A DNA stretch of 64,000 nucleotides from Dyella kyungheensis. Its GTDB lineage: Bacteria > Pseudomonadota > Gammaproteobacteria > Xanthomonadales > Rhodanobacteraceae. The translations under genes were made by a program, and so were the position numbers. Where the stretch lies: contig NZ_JADIKC010000001.1 of the NCBI RefSeq assembly GCF_016905005.1, positions 124,001-188,000 of the forward strand. Reading direction: 5' to 3'. Below, piece after piece: positions 62,576 through 64,000 of this stretch. The notes under the pieces were generated by a model. That model searched no databases. It saw only the letters and a list, made by a program, of their open reading frames with translations, and was not told where the DNA came from. Each line of letters begins with the position of its first letter. Position 1 is the stretch's first letter.

Positions 62576-63961
62576 ATGGCGCCAAGCGCCTGCAAGGATC
62601 CAAACCGCTTGAATCACGACGCAAGGACCAACGCCACGCCTGCATTGCGCATCATTCCGCGCGAGCAGCACGTGATTTCGCGCAAGAACATCAGCAAGGC
62701 CGCGCTGCGCGTGCTCTACCGCCTCAATGAGGCGGGCTACCAGGCCTATCTGGTCGGCGGCGCGGTACGCGACCTCCTGCTGGGCGGCCATCCCAAGGAT
62801 TTCGACGTGGCCACCAACGCCACGCCCGATGAGGTCAAGAAACTCTTCCGCAATTCGCGCCTGATCGGTCGCCGCTTCCGTCTCGCCCATGTGGTGTACG
62901 GGCCGGAGATCATCGAAGTGGCGACTTTCCGCGGCACCGGCGAGGAAGAAGGCGAGGGCGACCGCCATATCGTCGACGGCCGCATCGTGCGCGACAACGT
63001 ATGGGGTTCGATCGAAGAGGACGCCATCCGCCGCGACTTCCGCGTCAACGCGCTTTACTACGACATCAGCGATTTCTCGGTGCGCGACTACGTCGGCGGC
63101 ATGCAGGACGTGGAAGATCGCGTGCTGCACCTGATCGGCGACCCGGAGACGCGCTACCGCGAAGATCCGGTGCGCATGCTGCGTGCCGTGCGTCTCGCTG
63201 CGAAGCTCAATTTCCGCATCGACAAAGCGGCTGCCGCGCCGTTCGACGAGCTGGGGCCGCTGCTGGGCGACGCCGCGCCGGCGCGCCTGTTCGACGAATC
63301 GCTCAAGCTGTTCCTTTCCGGCCACGGCCTGAAGAGCTTCCACATGCTCGAACAGACGGGCCTGCTGAAGTTCATGTTCCCGGCCACGGCGCGTGCGCTC
63401 AAGCGCGGCGACAAGGCGCTGCGCGCCTTGATCGAGCAGGGCCTGGCCAATACCGACGCGCGCGTGGCCGAAGGCAAATCGGTGACGCCGGCTTTCCTGT
63501 TTGCCGTGCTGCTGTGGGGCGAGGTGCGCGACCTGGCGCATACCTGGATCACCAAGGAGATGGAGCCGGTGGCCGCCTGGGAGCGCGCCGCCACGCACGT
63601 CATCGCCGAGCAGTGCCAGCGCGTAGCGATTCCGCGCCGTTTCACGCTCACCATGGAAGAAATCTGGGGCATGCAGCCGCGCTTCGAACAAGTGCAGCGC
63701 AAGCGCGTGTTCCGCCTGATGGCGCATCCGCGCTTTCGCGCCGCGTTCGACTTTCTGCTGCTGCGCGCGGCCGAATCGCCGGCGGTGCGCGAACTGGGCG
63801 CATGGTGGCAGCACGCGCAGCAACTGCCGCACGAAACGCTGGCGGCGGCATTGTCCGGTAGTGCAGGCGGCGCGGAAAGCAGTGCGCCCGCAGCCAAGCC
63901 GCGCAAGCGTCGCCGCCGCAAGCCGACCTCGAAGGCGGGCAACAAGTCCGATCCTGCGTGA
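62576..63961 (+). CDS. pcnB: Poly(A) polymerase I
   Basis: 461 aa from an ATG at 62576; a later TTG near 62609 is possible. Nucleotidyltransferase core LVGGAVRDLLLGGHPKDFDVATNA with the DxD catalytic pair, then SIEEDAIRRDFRVNALYYD and RYREDPVRMLRAVRLAAKL. A very basic C-terminal tail (KPRKRRRRKPTSK). Polyadenylates RNA 3' ends to speed decay. Stop overlaps folK. Confidence 0.95.
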   Translation: MAPSACKDPNRLNHDARTNATPALRIIPREQHVISRKNISKAALRVLYRLNEAGYQAYLVGGAVRDLLLGGHPKDFDVATNATPDEVKKLFRNSRLIGRRFRLAHVVYGPEIIEVATFRGTGEEEGEGDRHIVDGRIVRDNVWGSIEEDAIRRDFRVNALYYDISDFSVRDYVGGMQDVEDRVLHLIGDPETRYREDPVRMLRAVRLAAKLNFRIDKAAAAPFDELGPLLGDAAPARLFDESLKLFLSGHGLKSFHMLEQTGLLKFMFPATARALKRGDKALRALIEQGLANTDARVAEGKSVTPAFLFAVLLWGEVRDLAHTWITKEMEPVAAWERAATHVIAEQCQRVAIPRRFTLTMEEIWGMQPRFEQVQRKRVFRLMAHPRFRAAFDFLLLRAAESPAVRELGAWWQHAQQLPHETLAAALSGSAGGAESSAPAAKPRKRRRRKPTSKAGNKSDPA

Positions 63962-64000
63962 CGCTCGCATTCATCGCACTGGGCAGCAATCTCGGCGATG
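63958..64000 (+). CDS. folK: Start of 2-amino-4-hydroxy-6-hydroxymethyldihydropteridine pyrophosphokinase
   Basis: 14 codons from a GTG at 63958, reading VTLAFIALGSNLGD, the FolK N-terminal motif. It overlaps the pcnB stop as GTGA. It transfers pyrophosphate in folate synthesis. The rest lies outside the window. Confidence 0.88.
   Translation, partial: MTLAFIALGSNLGD

Overview
This window is ordinary core chromosome of a high-GC gammaproteobacterium of the order Xanthomonadales, most likely family Rhodanobacteraceae (a Dyella, Luteibacter, Rhodanobacter or Frateuria relative). The lineage call is an inference. It rests on the gene order pncC-recA-recX-alaS-csrA-tRNA-Ser, a short NAD-type isocitrate dehydrogenase, the phoB-phoR-ppk-ppx cluster, the bcp-gcvR-dapA-bamC block and xanthomonad-style dispersed palindromes. 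There is no prophage, integrase, transposase or CRISPR array. The closest thing to a mobile element is a 364 bp GIY-YIG cassette with perfect 29 bp terminal inverted repeats (56914-57277).

Layout. 1-9.3 kb: periplasmic cytochrome c, an sRNA-like locus ahead of pncB, the metN-metI-metQ methionine importer, glutathione peroxidase, PBP4 (dacB), SlyD and a flavin monooxygenase. 9.3-20.7 kb: outer-membrane phospholipase, proline-rich secreted protein, YcaQ-type DNA glycosylase, two cold-shock genes with related leaders, alpha/beta hydrolase, old yellow enzyme, pirin, Mpo1-like protein, cytochrome c', TcdA, acetoacetyl-CoA reductase and GluQ. 20.9-28.5 kb: HtpX, HtpG, an AEC permease, Hsp15, a CheY-like regulator and a clade-3 catalase. 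28.5-41 kb: mutS, two secreted amidohydrolase-type enzymes, then pncC-recA-recX-alaS-csrA-tRNA-Ser, followed by about 480 bp of tandem repeats. 41-51.3 kb: envelope proteins, lpxH with a cyclophilin, polyphosphate and phosphate-sensing genes (ppx, ppk, phoR, phoB) and BepA. 51.6-57 kb: glutaredoxin with an AhpD-like protein, icd, an ECF41-type sigma factor with its carboxymuconolactone-decarboxylase partner, LpxO and ThiD. 57-64 kb: GIY-YIG cassette, PIN-PhoH protein, Bcp, GcvR, DapA, BamC, FdxA, tRNA-Glu, PcnB and the first codons of folK.

Themes. Several genes serve stress and redox defence (Gpx, catalase, Bcp, Grx with AhpD-like, HtpX, HtpG, Hsp15, BepA). Others form known functional pairs: ppk and ppx make and break polyphosphate beside their phosphate sensor PhoBR, RecX modulates RecA, and pcnB overlaps folK. 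The clearest regulatory circuit visible in the bases is the ECF41 pair. Both the sigma gene and its partner carry a TGTCACG-16 nt-CGTC promoter, which suggests autoregulation. Other signals worth a second look are paired cold-shock leaders, a 12 bp (18 bp with one mismatch) inverted repeat ahead of recA, a 29 bp palindrome that contains the 3' end of tRNA-Ser, an OxyR-like site at the catalase gene, and five copies of one dispersed palindrome.
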